Assembly: GCA_033297205.1 (NCBI GenBank)
Contig: MU859250.1
Coordinates: 1 to 64,000, forward strand
Direction: 5' to 3'
DNA: 64,000 bases
Source of the DNA: Pseudoneurospora amorphoporcata
Lineage: Eukaryota > Ascomycota > Sordariomycetes > Sordariales > Sordariaceae
A program made the translations under genes and the position numbers. Each line of letters starts with the position of its first letter. Within the stretch, counting starts at the first letter, position 1. The notes below the pieces were generated by a model. It was given only the letters and a program-made list of their open reading frames with translations, was not told the origin of the DNA and did not search any database. Below, piece after piece: positions 13,124 to 23,750 of the stretch.

Positions 13124-13168
13124 GGGGCGCCAGACGGAGATAGGGGCGCCAGACGGAGATAGGGGCGC
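13124..13168. repeat. 19-bp tandem repeat, about 2.4 copies
   Basis: The unit GGGGCGCCAGACGGAGATA occurs twice head to tail (13124-13142 and 13143-13161), followed by a partial third copy (GGGGCGC). It is GC-rich and has no associated gene. Confidence 0.9.
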
Positions 13169-16100
13169 AACCCACAAGGGGTTGATACCCTAACTCGATC
13201 TTTCTGCCGTGTAAGGCGGCGACATCACCTCACTCGCTGTTGTCATTGCACATTGTGGCTGACAATCTGGACTGGGAGGCACTTCTGATAAGGTGGTTAG
13301 CCGATTCGAGGAGTGTAGATATGCAAGCATATTTCAATGTTTAAATGTTTGGCCATAACAGGAGGCAAAATGGAAGGGGAAAATGTCAATAGGGCAAAGA
13401 CAAATATATCCCACTGTGATGTTGCTTCCAAAAAGCTGTCAAGGCATGATGTTTCCGATATAGGCTGGGACTTGGTAAAGTTCAGAAACAAAGTTTGATC
13501 GTACCCAGTTCAAGGGATGCTTCCTGGGGATAACGTTTTGACTCGCTTGATCCACCACAAGGCAGATGAAAGGAACGGTAACCGCCCAGGTATGCCTATT
13601 AGCAGCTGTTCGAATACGTAGTGCTTCCTCACGATGGCGTTAAGCTAGTGGCCTCATCCCGGAGCTATCAAGTCTTGATGCATATGCGGTAGGGTGGGAC
13701 AAAGATGTGCTTGCATGAGTAACGATGAGCCGGCATTAACGCCGTGAGAAGAACGTTGTCAAGGCTGGCTGATAACTGGTTGCTGAGACCTCTTGGGAAT
13801 ATTCCGATAGAAATGATGGGAAAATCAAAATAGTGATGCCTCACTTCTCGGTAGTTCACGGACTACACCCGCCATAGTTGACGTAACCAGTTGATGCCTG
13901 TTTCGTACAGCAATCTAAATGGGCCTTGAAGGAGGATTGATTGTCTGAATAGGGCCAGGTATGGAGTGAATGGTTGTTGCATATTCCGTCTTTACTCAAT
14001 ATCACACCGTAAGTTGATCACCTCATTGGCCGCTCGCAAAGGTAATACTCTGGAAACCAGCTCTGCCGGTACTGGGGATGGATGTAGTAGTAGTTGAAGG
14101 CAGAATGGAACGATTTTTCTTTCATCCGTGGTTGCATCTTCACAGTTGATGAACAAGGATCAGAGGAAAGAAGAAATGATCTACGGGCCCGGGCGGGTGT
14201 CCGGGTATTTGCAAAGTGACATCGCCCTGGAGGGTCCGGGTACATGCAAGCCGCATCCAGGTGCATTGCAGCAGCCAAACCAGACTCTGCAGGCGGCAGC
14301 GATATATGTACTAGCCGTACCTGGTGCTTTTACGACGAGTGAAATGGTCGAAAAGGTCGAGTGCTACCATGCCAGTGAAAAGGGGACTGATGCCTCATAT
14401 TGATAAGTCGCAGTGTATCGGATGAGTTGTCGTTTCTTGTGCTGCGAAATGAGAGCGGTAAAACAAAATCTGGCGATCTGATAGTAAAAACATCTGAGGC
14501 CAGAGAAGAGGTACTAACATGTTGAAGTGAGCCGGAGATAGGAACGGGAAAATAGGTGCCGGGTGAATTTACTAGAATGAACACAATACCGTTTGGGATC
14601 GTCATCATAGGCCCGGGTAGTAGAACTAGTAAAGGTATGTTTCAAGTGAAGCCAAGATGAACGGCACGGGAGGGGCGAGAGCCTCAGGGATAGTTTTCCG
14701 GTATCGGCCAGATTGACCGTTGCGCATATGGAGTGTAACGGCCAGAGTCTAGAGATCAACCAGCACTTTCCTGTTGCGTCTTGTCTCACCGCTACATAGA
14801 CGCCTGTGAAGGGCTGGAACAATCTTCGGCGTTGGCACTTTCCCTATAGCCCGTAGATTTGAGCACGGTTGACGTAATGGACTCAAGTGGTTGAAGGATG
14901 GGCAGCATCAGCGGCTTGTTGGTGTTGCTCTGTTGGGTGGTTGAGTTTGAACTGGGTGACAGATAAGACTTTTGGTTGATCATCGGCACGCCTCTTTGCG
15001 CGACTTCTTTATGCCGAAATCCGAGAGGAAAGATACGGCAAAGACATCGAAGGCTGTCAAACTATAGTAGTCTTTCTACTCGAAGAAGAGGAGCAAGGAA
15101 AGCGAAACTGACAGTGACGGGAAGGAAAGACCCGACGTTGAAAGGTTATCATGGCCCCATAAAATGGAAGATCTGGACCAATAAGTGGGCACCGAAACGC
15201 CCCCCTTGTGATCTCTTATAAGTGCTCACGCACATATGATTGGTTAGAGGCTCTTGCCACCCCTGCCCATCATGCGCGCTAGTTGCACTTGCATAATGGG
15301 TCCGAGCTCGTTAACACCCCATTTGCCCCAGCGCTGCCAAACAGTGCCAGTGCCAGTTGTGTCCTTTTCCTGATTTACAGGCAGCTTATCCAGTCATCAT
15401 GGCCCTTATGGTAAAGACGGACCGGGCTACCGACCACGCGAGCGATCAAGGTCTCTGGGACCCAGCGATTAGGGTTGCAGCCTATCAAAATGATTTTGAC
15501 AAGTCTTGCGTCGTATTGAAGTGGAAAAGAAGCCGGACGGAACAATCGTTGGAGAGGATCTGACTCGGACAGACTTACCCTCCTTGAGTTACCGTCCATC
15601 AGCATGAGCGGCATAGCAATCAAAGACATTATGTTGGCGCGAGCAGATGCGCCTCGATGTGCCGGGGAACCCTTCCAACTTCCGCGATTGTGCGTGGCTC
15701 ACGTCTAGAGGTAGACAACCACCCTCGACCTCTTATCAGCCTGTTACTATCGGCCGTTTATCGAGCACGGCGTCCTCGTCACTTTGCGTCACTGCGTCTA
15801 CATGACGCCGTCCTCCATCTCCCAACATATAGACTAATGCTTCAAAGGAATGTGGCTTTTGGCGAGAGATTCGCGGCAACCGGCTCCTATCACTTATCAA
15901 GAAGCCACAGTGGTTCGGAAACAGAATGGCAGGATCATGATACCAATTGGCACGGGTCATGTATCGGACAGGCTGCTCTGTACCTATGAACGGTACTCTC
16001 ACGGTACGTCTCTCGTCTGGGGTGACAGGAGCCTGATCCATGTCGCCCATTGCCCTGGAATGCACGAAGCCGGAGCGCGAACCCTGAGAACGGCCCCGGG

Positions 16101-16709
16101 CCCTGGAACCTGGCCGGTTTTGGAACCACTTGCAAGCGGATTGGCCAGACTGGAAGGATTCTCTTCTTTTACTAGGTAGGGTTTCCGTATCTTTCCAAAA
16201 CTTTCCCATTCCGAGGCTGATATCAATGCGCATGGCGTGCGCCTAGACTTAAACCGCCCATCGAGTGGATGGGATGCGGTTCGCGACTTCCCTGCGAGTC
16301 CGGCCGAGTCTATCAATTTTTTTTCCTCGTCCCCGTCAGTCCCTTCTCACCGCGTGGTGCAGGCGGCACTGCATCCACTCATACTTCATCGTGCACATGC
16401 GGTGTCTGGAAAAATATTTCCTATACTGACCATAATCTCCTAATAAGCTTGCTTTAACTCCCGTCTCGATCCCTCTCGTGTTCGGTTCCTACTATTTCTA
16501 ACTTTCCACTTCGCTCTTCCGTCCCGTGCTAGATATCACAACCAACATCTTGGTATCTGGCCACTCCATTCTTCTTCTCCCGCTTCCAACCTTTCCCGAG
16601 CCTTGTGGAAGCAAAACCATCTCCAACCTCCTTGCTCCTTGCACCTGGCACTACTTCGTCCTTGAGGAGGTATTGGACAGTCGTAAGATCTCGGTCTTTC
16701 TGTGAAGCA

Positions 16710-18487
16710 ATGAGCCTAACAAGTCAGACAAGCCACCGCGACCCGGACAAATTCCCAGCCGTCCAGCTGTTCCTCCTTGGTAAGTTCTCCAGGCCCAAAA
16801 TCCACTGGCTGTACCAGTCCAGGAAGCTGACCTCAGATGCCCCTCAGCAATCGTCCGTCTCGCCGAACCGATCGCACTCACCTCCATTTTCCCCTATGCC
16901 TGGGCTTTCATCAAAAGACTCCAAATCGGAAACGAAGATGACGCTTCATTCTACGCCGGCCTCCTTATCTCGTCCTTCGCCCTGGCCGAGGCCTCGATGG
17001 GCCTGTACTGGGGAGGTCTGTCCGACAGAGTTGGCCGGAAACCCATCTTGCTTCTAGGATGTGTCGGCACCATGTTCAGCATGGTTATGGTTGGATTCGC
17101 CACCAACATCTGGGTCGCTGTGCTTGGTCGTGCCATCGGCGGGCTTCTGAATGGCAATATCGGTGTTATTCAGACCATGGTTGGTGAGCTCGTCACAAAG
17201 CCAGAGCATGAGCGTATGTCTTGCCCGCAATCTCCGAGTTTTCCTTATCTTTTGCTAACGGAACAAATATAGCCAAGGCATATTCTATCAGTACGTCGTC
17301 AGCAAGGAATTATACCCCGCCTGTTTTTGTTTGCCGTGTTGCTGACATGTGAAACAGTGCCTTTTGTTTGGAGCATCGGCACCATCATTGGTCCCGCTAT
17401 TGGCGGTACCTTTGCTGACCCCCACGAATCCTTCCCGAACATGTTCCCCAAGGGCTCCCTATTCGACCGATTCCCGTACCTATTGCCCAACCTTATCTGC
17501 GCCAGCATGCTTCTTATGAGCATCGTGCTTGGTTATTTTCTCCTCGAGGAGACGCATCCCGACATGCAGCCCCGCGTTCTGCTTCCCGCCGATACGTTCC
17601 TCTCCGAGAATACGCCCTTGATCGAGACTTCCGATGCGATGAAGCGTCCTGCTGTCGACCTTCGTGACGAGAACTATGGCACAATGCGGGCTCGGGATAT
17701 CAAGAATACCAGCCCAGTGCCAAAAGCTATTGACAAGCAGCCGACTTACAATGTGTTTTCCAAAAAGATCATGGCAGTTATTGTCTCCCTGTCGATCTTT
17801 ACCTACCACTCGATGACATTCGACCACCTCCTTCCCATTTTCTTCGAGGACGACAAGGTTCCTAGCAGCCAGCCGTTTGGTATCTTCAAGGTTCTGAGCC
17901 CCTTCTACTCCCCCGGAGGCCTGGGACTCTCCCTTCAGTCAGTCGGCATGGTCATGGCTGTTCAGGGTGCCATTGCCCTTTTCATGCAAGCTGTCGTCTT
18001 CCCTGTGATGGCTGAGAGGGTCGGAGTTTACAGACTTTTCATCTTGATCACGGTATTCCACCCTATCGTCTACTCTATCATGCCCTCGCTGCTCTTTGTT
18101 CCCGAGGGACTCTTATACCCGGCCATTTACTTCTGTCTCGCGGTTCGCAACTTCTTCTCCATCCTCCTTTACCCTCTCCTCCTGATTCTTATCAAGGAGG
18201 CGACGCCCAGTACTTCTGTTCTAGGCAAGGTGAACGGGCTCGCTGCCAGTGCAGGTGCAGCATGCCGCATGGTAGCGCCGCCAGTGGCCGGATATTTGTA
18301 TTCCCTGGGAAGGAAGATGGACTGCACTGCCTTGGCATGGTATGGAAGCACATTTGTTGCCATCATCGGAGCCATCCAGTGCTTTCAGGTTAAGAGGGAT
18401 AGGTCGAGGGATGCGGGGGGCGATGACGGTATGAGCCAGTACTCCGACAGTGACGGAGAGGCTACTCTTGTTGCGGAGGCCGCCTAA
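16710..18487 (+). CDS. Major facilitator superfamily transporter (ZIF/YCR023C-like group)
   Basis: Proposed CDS is join(16710-16779, 16848-17213, 17273-17290, 17358-18487), 527 aa. Exon 3 is only 18 nt. It is supported because the joined protein reads KPEHEPKAYSIMPFVWSIGTI, a conserved MFS stretch, whereas the unspliced frames break. A typical MFS cytoplasmic loop motif, GGLSDRVGRKP, lies at residues 79-89. About 12 membrane segments are visible, including LISSFALAEASMGLYWGGL, SIGTIIGPAIGG and the C-terminal half from IMAVIVSLSIF onward. A long hydrophilic central loop (MQPRVLLPAD to PTYNVFSKK) separates the two halves, and the tail is acidic. This family includes plant zinc-induced facilitators and uncharacterised fungal vacuolar or plasma-membrane exporters. 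The substrate cannot be told from sequence. The start ATG at 16710 is the first in frame with a normal fungal leader. Confidence 0.9.
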
Positions 18488-20309
18488 TGGTGATGAGCTG
18501 GGGAATGGTGATGCGGTGCAAAATGGAAACAGGTGGAACATGATACCCATAATGGATGCCAGAAAGGCAAGGAAGGAGGGAAGTGGTTAATTAACGACCA
18601 CGGCTACATAAAAGGGAGACGGCATGGCGTTTCAAGGAATAGGTCATGGTGTGCTCATAGCACCAGTGAGCGAGCGTGCACTGCATTTATTGCTTTTCGA
18701 GCATGGACAAATCATACCCAAATAGGGTTGAGTCCAACTAATGGGTCGATGAACTAGGCTTGGGATGGTAGGGGATGCCGGTGTACATGTCATAGATGGT
18801 TAGATAGGAACATAGAATCGCCCTGATTTTCAGATAGATCAAATTATGAGATGCAATATCTTGAGTTCCACCGGTGAGTATTGACTAAAGGATCTTGACA
18901 ATGACACGTCTCGCAAAGCCTGCCCCTTAATCTCGCGTTGCTCTCTTCGAGGATAGGTGTTACCTTATGTCTAGGTCCATGTCCAGCCGGTCTGCCGTCA
19001 TCCAATTTCTTTTACGAGTTAGTAATTATAAAAGAATTGCTTTGAACACAGCTAGTTTTGTCTTGCCCATCGACCTTGCCCACCAACCCGAACCTAGAGG
19101 CAATTGAGTGTTGCACGAAGTTCACTACAGTAGGTGCACAAGTTTTCTTTTCCTCTCTTCCTCGATTAAAAAAAAGACAGAAAAACACGTATATTACCGA
19201 CTGGTCTCTTACAAACGGTTTACCGAGATGAGATTTGATATGGAGGAACAGGATGGGAATTCTTCAGGTTTAAACAACCAAGGTTGATAATCATAAAAAC
19301 ATTTCCTCCAACACTTGAAAACAACCGAAATAGCCTAAGATGAGAAAGACCCATTGATCTTGCTGTAAGCTGCCGGGATAACTGCGGGCTGCGTTTTCCC
19401 TGTCAAGTTCTGGACCGGACGGGATTCAGCGAGTGTTGGTTGGGAGGAAGCCCGGTTAATGACGTGGCAGCTTGGGAACCTGAAGGAGGTAACTGGGCTT
19501 CTTCGTTTCTTCTGCTGTTACTACCACCATGTACAACGGAAGGAGCAGACGTACTTTGTTCGGAACGCTACAAGTACCAATATTTCAAATCGAAATTAGC
19601 CACACTAAGTCTAGACGGTTTGGTCGACCGCACCTGCAGTAGGTAAGCTATGTTTATAGTCATGGTGGCTACTTGGGTCGTCACTGCTTCGTCAGGGTTT
19701 GATGCCAGGGGAACGTTCTGCGTACTATCATATAGACTTGTAATTATTATCCTCCGCCTTCACTGAGGTGCGTGCGCCAGAAACAGGAACCCCAACACTT
19801 CACTTCATATCCCTCGTGTGGTGACTCTGTCATGTATTTACCTAAATAGAGGTAATGATGAGATTCGAGGATACTTAGTCGAGCCCTCTATCTACCCTTC
19901 TCTAGGGGGCGGGTATATAGTCCAGGTCATTGGGCGTCTTTCCTATGGCCCGTTGACGCAACCCGGGAGTAATGCGAGAGAGCTCTTCGTGAGTTGTTAC
20001 CAAGTAAACTGGAAGCTACCGGTTCAAGTCCGGTGCGGGTCACTTTTTTTTTGCGTCGTTTTTCTTTCTCGCTTTTTTTTTTATGTTGCCTTGTGGTGTT
20101 ATGTTAGTTAGGTCACCTCATTTACACCTCAGTTGTTGTTGTGTGGTAAAACACTGCACTCATTGTATTCATTCAACTCGCGATATTACCTCGTCATTCA
20201 TTCATCCATATTTTCTCCCCTCCACTCACATTCCCAACCCTAGACCTAGAGTGTCCAACAACCACTCACCCCATCCATTCATCCCTCATCACCCCATCCC
20301 ATCCCACGC
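18488..20309. other. Intergenic region with a tRNA-like element
   Basis: Between the MFS transporter and the phospholipase D (convergent) I see no protein-coding gene. The only structured item is the tRNA-like sequence at 19947-20042. A 13-bp stretch, TACCTCTATTTAG on one strand, recurs at about 9215-9227 and, inverted, near 19844-19856, in weakly similar flanks. Confidence 0.5.
19947..20042 (+). tRNA. tRNA-like element, anticodon not assignable (possibly degenerate or intron-containing)
   Basis: The 3' end is a perfect T-arm, ACCGG-TTCAAGT-CCGGT, followed by GCGGGTC, an A discriminator, C and then a run of nine T's, an ideal Pol III terminator. The 7-base sequence at 19947 (GGCCCGT) pairs with GCGGGTC in all seven positions with two wobbles, and it is followed by a box-A-like TGACGCAACCCGG. 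The middle does not fold into a standard anticodon arm. The total of 96 nt is about 20 nt too long for a class I tRNA, and the D-loop is oversized. It may be a tRNA with an intron I cannot place, or a decayed tRNA. Confidence is in tRNA ancestry, not in function. Confidence 0.4.
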
Positions 20310-23300
20310 TTAGGTATAAAGCTTATTCGTCAAGTTATTAAACGACAACCCCTCCTTCGCCAAATCATCCACATCGATCAAAAAGTTCAACGGCATCTCC
20401 ACCAGCGTTCCACGGATTCTGCCCAGCCACTCCTTCACCTCCTCCACGCCGCCAGGGAACTCATCCTTCACCACGTGTCCATAATCAACTTTGCCCTTCT
20501 TATACCCTTCCTCGGCAAGCTTAGCCTCCGTTCCGGGCAGTACGAACTTCTCACTAAAGAACCTATCATAGTCCTTCCACGTGCGCACCGTGTCGTCGGG
20601 AACGGCATGGAAGACCTTGCGGAAGATCTTGGTGTTGGCTTTGGCCGTCTTGTACCACAACGCCAAGAAGTCGTCGGACAGCGGGTCCTCGACGAGCTGA
20701 TCGGCGTGCGAGCCCCAATCGTACTCATTGACGGAGTGTTGGTTGACGGGGGTCCAGTTGTTGTTGGCGGCGTCCCAGCGCTGGTCGGGGATGAGGCCGA
20801 GGTGCTTGCGGAAGAGGTAGCGACGCAGCGAAGAGGCGAAGGCGGAGGCGCGGTAGGGTGACCCGTTCATGAAGGAGTCGACCCGGTTCTTGTCCTGGAT
20901 GATGACGGCGATTTCCGAGTCGTGGTCGCCCATCTGCGAGCGGTCGTTGAGGTTGGCGGATCCGCAGATGACGACGCGGTCGTCGGCGATGAGAACCTTG
21001 GAGTGGACGTAGAGCTCTTCGCAGACGAAGGCGTCGATCTCGGATTCGGGAGAGCCGTTCCAGGGGACGCTGTGCAGGTCGGGGCCGTTGAGCATGTAGC
21101 AGGATGAGATGGTGTCCCAGGTGCTGTCGGTGATCTTGCTGGCGGCTTCTTGGTAACGCTCGTACTGGCTGTGTTGGCGTCCTCCTTGGCTTCCTTCGTA
21201 GCGGCTGTCGGGTCTGCTGCCCGGACGGTAGTTCTCGTCGCGGTGTCCACCTCCGTAGCCGCTCTGCCTGCGGCCGTACAGGTCGTCACCACGGCCACCT
21301 TCGTACCGATCACCGGATCCACGCTCCGGTCTGTAATCATCATAGCCCCGTTCGTACCCGCCTCTGCCACCCTCATAACCACCTCTGCCGCCTTCGTAGC
21401 CACCTCTTCCGCCCTCGTAGCCCCTTTCACCGCCGTAGCCACGTTCACCACCGTAGTCTCTTTCACCCTCGTAACTTCTTCCTCCCTCATATCCGCCCCT
21501 GTTTCTTTCATATGGATCGCGGCTACTCTCGTATTGGTTCCGGTCGTCGTCAATAGCACGCTCGAACATGTCATCGTAATCCTTTCGGGCACCTTCGTAG
21601 CTGACTCCGGCGTCTTTAGCTGCCTGAGCCATAGCAGCACTGGTGTTGATACGGTCGTAGTTGCGCAAGTTGTAGAAACGGATGTAGTCCGCCGGGTTCT
21701 CGATACCCTCCTTCAGCAGACACTCGATGATGCTGTTACCACCTCTGTTGATGCTGAAGTACTGGAATTCCATGATAGCACGAGTGCCGAGAGCGCCGTC
21801 AGACTGGAGGTCACCAGCAAAAGCAGGGACAGCCGGCATCATGACGAAGATGACAAACTTCTCGCCTGCGCGATGGGCCCGAATGATACGGTCGACGATG
21901 GCCTTGCCGATCATGTTTTCGACCGGCTTGTGAGCGGGAGACGTAGCGGTGATGAAGAACTGAAACGAGTCAGTACCCGTAGGGGAGTAACAAATAATCC
22001 CATCTGACTTACCTGGTTCTCAATATAGATGAAGTGCTTGGCGTTACTGATGATCTCGATGTAGGCGTTGGCAATGGACTTTTCCGTGTCATGACCACCC
22101 GACCATTGGGAGCAACTATTCTTTGTCAGACACAACAGGTCACAAAGAAGAGAGGCGATCAGACATACCTCCGCACTACTTGGACCTTCATGCTACGTCT
22201 AGGACGCTCGCTCGAGCGCCTACGATCATCATGGTCCTCGTCGTCGGTGTCTCCCAAGAAACGGCGGGCGTGCTGGCGCAAATGGAAAGGGGTTTCGAAT
22301 TCACCAAAATCAGGGTAGGGAGGGTTGTCTCCATATCCACGATCACGGCTTTCTCCGTATCCGCGATCGCGAGGTTGCTCTTGCTGAGGGGCGTTGGCAC
22401 TGATAAGGGCGTACTTTCCGGGGTCCTTCTCCTTGTACTTTTCGTTCCAAATGAAGGCCCAGCGGTCAATGAAGTGATCAACTAGGCTGTCAACGATGTG
22501 GCCTTGCAAGCTGATGCTGATATCAGACCAGCCCATTCTAGAGTTCTTGGTACGGTCGACTGTGTCATTTGTTAGCACAAATACTGGCAGTATCACTTCT
22601 GTGAATCTCACGCTTGTTCTTCTCCCAGTTGCTAACATCCTCAAAGTCATAGACACGAGCATTGTTGTAGTCCTGACCAGGGAAAATTATATCGTTCAGG
22701 TTACTGGGGTGAGCATCGGCGATTGGGTGACTGTTGGTGTCCCATCTTCCGAAGCCTGTTCAATCATTAGAATATTTTCTCTGGGAAATGGGGTCAAGAA
22801 AGACTTACACATATCCAAGCCTCCCATGAATGCGAGCTTCCTGTCAACAACGCACAGCTTCTCGTGATGGGCCCAGAACAGGGTAACGTCATCCTTGGTT
22901 CCGTACAATGCGGTCAGGGTATCCTGCGGGAGCTTAGCCAAGCTGAACGTGCCCATCTGCACCTTAGACCGGAGATCGGCAAGGACATCTCTGCCTCTCG
23001 GTATGTGATCAGGATGTCTGAAGACCTGGATGTTCTTGTGGAGACCTTCCAAAGCTTTCCTCGTGTGCTAAATACCACATGGTCAGTTTTGGTCATGATA
23101 TCTTGCCGATGCAGTATCATACCTGAGAATTGACTATAGTGATGTTTGTTAGCCGTGGAAACGCATTACAAACCGACTGATTGAGGACTTACGAGTCAAA
23201 GCCTGTTCAACCTCCTTGTAGACGATGATGTGGACCTTTACACCGCGCTCTGCAGCGTTGCGCAGCATCCGGTCAAGCCGGTACTGCTCATTCTTTGCAG

Positions 23301-23750
23301 GGGGGCGGCGCAGATACAACTCGGGACTGTCCAATTATTTAGCCAAACATGCCACTAGCAAAGGAACCCGAAAGACATACCTCAACCACCAATCAAGGAT
23401 GTAGATGCTCTCCTTGGCCTCTGTGAGAGTGATTAGCGGATGAACCGACCAACATGGCCAATATGGTAAGACGGCTGTGGCTTACGCTCGAGGGCGATGG
23501 AGACGGCCCAGAAGTAGGAGGCTCCATCGACGTGCCACTTCACATCGCCTGAGGATTCAGGTGCGAAGGATCCGAAGCGGTTGGCTCCATACTGGTGAGG
23601 ATAGGAGGTCTCGGGGACCTCATCATCTCCGGCTTGCGGATATTGGTAGTTGGCGGCAGTGTTGTCATTATTGTCCTGATTGAGCAGCCCTCCTACACCT
23701 GCTGTAACCTCCTCAAGCTTCTGCTTGAGCTTGTCACGCAGAAAGCCCAT
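20310..23750 (-). CDS. Phospholipase D, two HKD motifs, with RGG/YGG-rich insert
   Basis: Nine exons on the minus strand: 23486-23750, 23381-23420, 23193-23326, 23123-23133, 22809-23067, 22612-22755, 22169-22559, 22013-22115 and 20310-21959. They sum to 2997 nt (998 aa) with every phase matching. Catalytic HxKxxxxD motifs lie at H218/K220/D225 (HEKLCVVD) and H768/K770/D775 (HSKVLIAD), the latter followed by GSANLNDRS. Family blocks such as SIYILDWWLSPELYLRRP, FGRWDTNSHP and HFIYIENQFF cross exon joins, confirming them. The enzyme hydrolyses phosphatidylcholine to phosphatidic acid and choline. No PX or PH domain is seen before the catalytic core, unlike yeast Spo14. Residues about 594-719 form a low-complexity insert of GGYEGGR and GGERGY repeats between the two halves. 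Exon 4 is only 11 nt. The start chosen, MGFLRDKLKQKLEE, is the ATG at 23750. Confidence 0.95.

Larger units (their letters stand above)
10858..16709. other. 5.9-kb gene-poor region containing one tRNA gene
   Basis: Apart from tRNA-Val at 11429-11502, I see no recognisable gene. Open frames are short, overlap on both strands and show no family signature; those near 12863-13177, 14018-14278 and 15736-16316 were examined and not recognised. A 19-bp unit is tandemly repeated at 13124-13168. The last 250 bases before 16710 are pyrimidine-rich (CTTCC, CTCTC) and look like the promoter and leader of the MFS transporter. Confidence 0.5.

Noticed and set aside
13124..13168. CRISPR-like tandem repeat
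   Set aside because: The units are directly adjacent without spacers, and the genome is eukaryotic.
12863..13177. 104-codon open frame on the minus strand containing repeated SPSGAP
   Set aside because: The repeat comes from the 19-bp tandem DNA repeat at 13124-13168; otherwise no coding features.
21150..22007. 285-codon open frame on the + strand
   Set aside because: Antisense to the Gly/Arg/Glu/Tyr repeat and final exon of phospholipase D; codon bias of the real frame leaves the opposite strand open, and the translation (Val/Thr/Ser-rich) has no domain.
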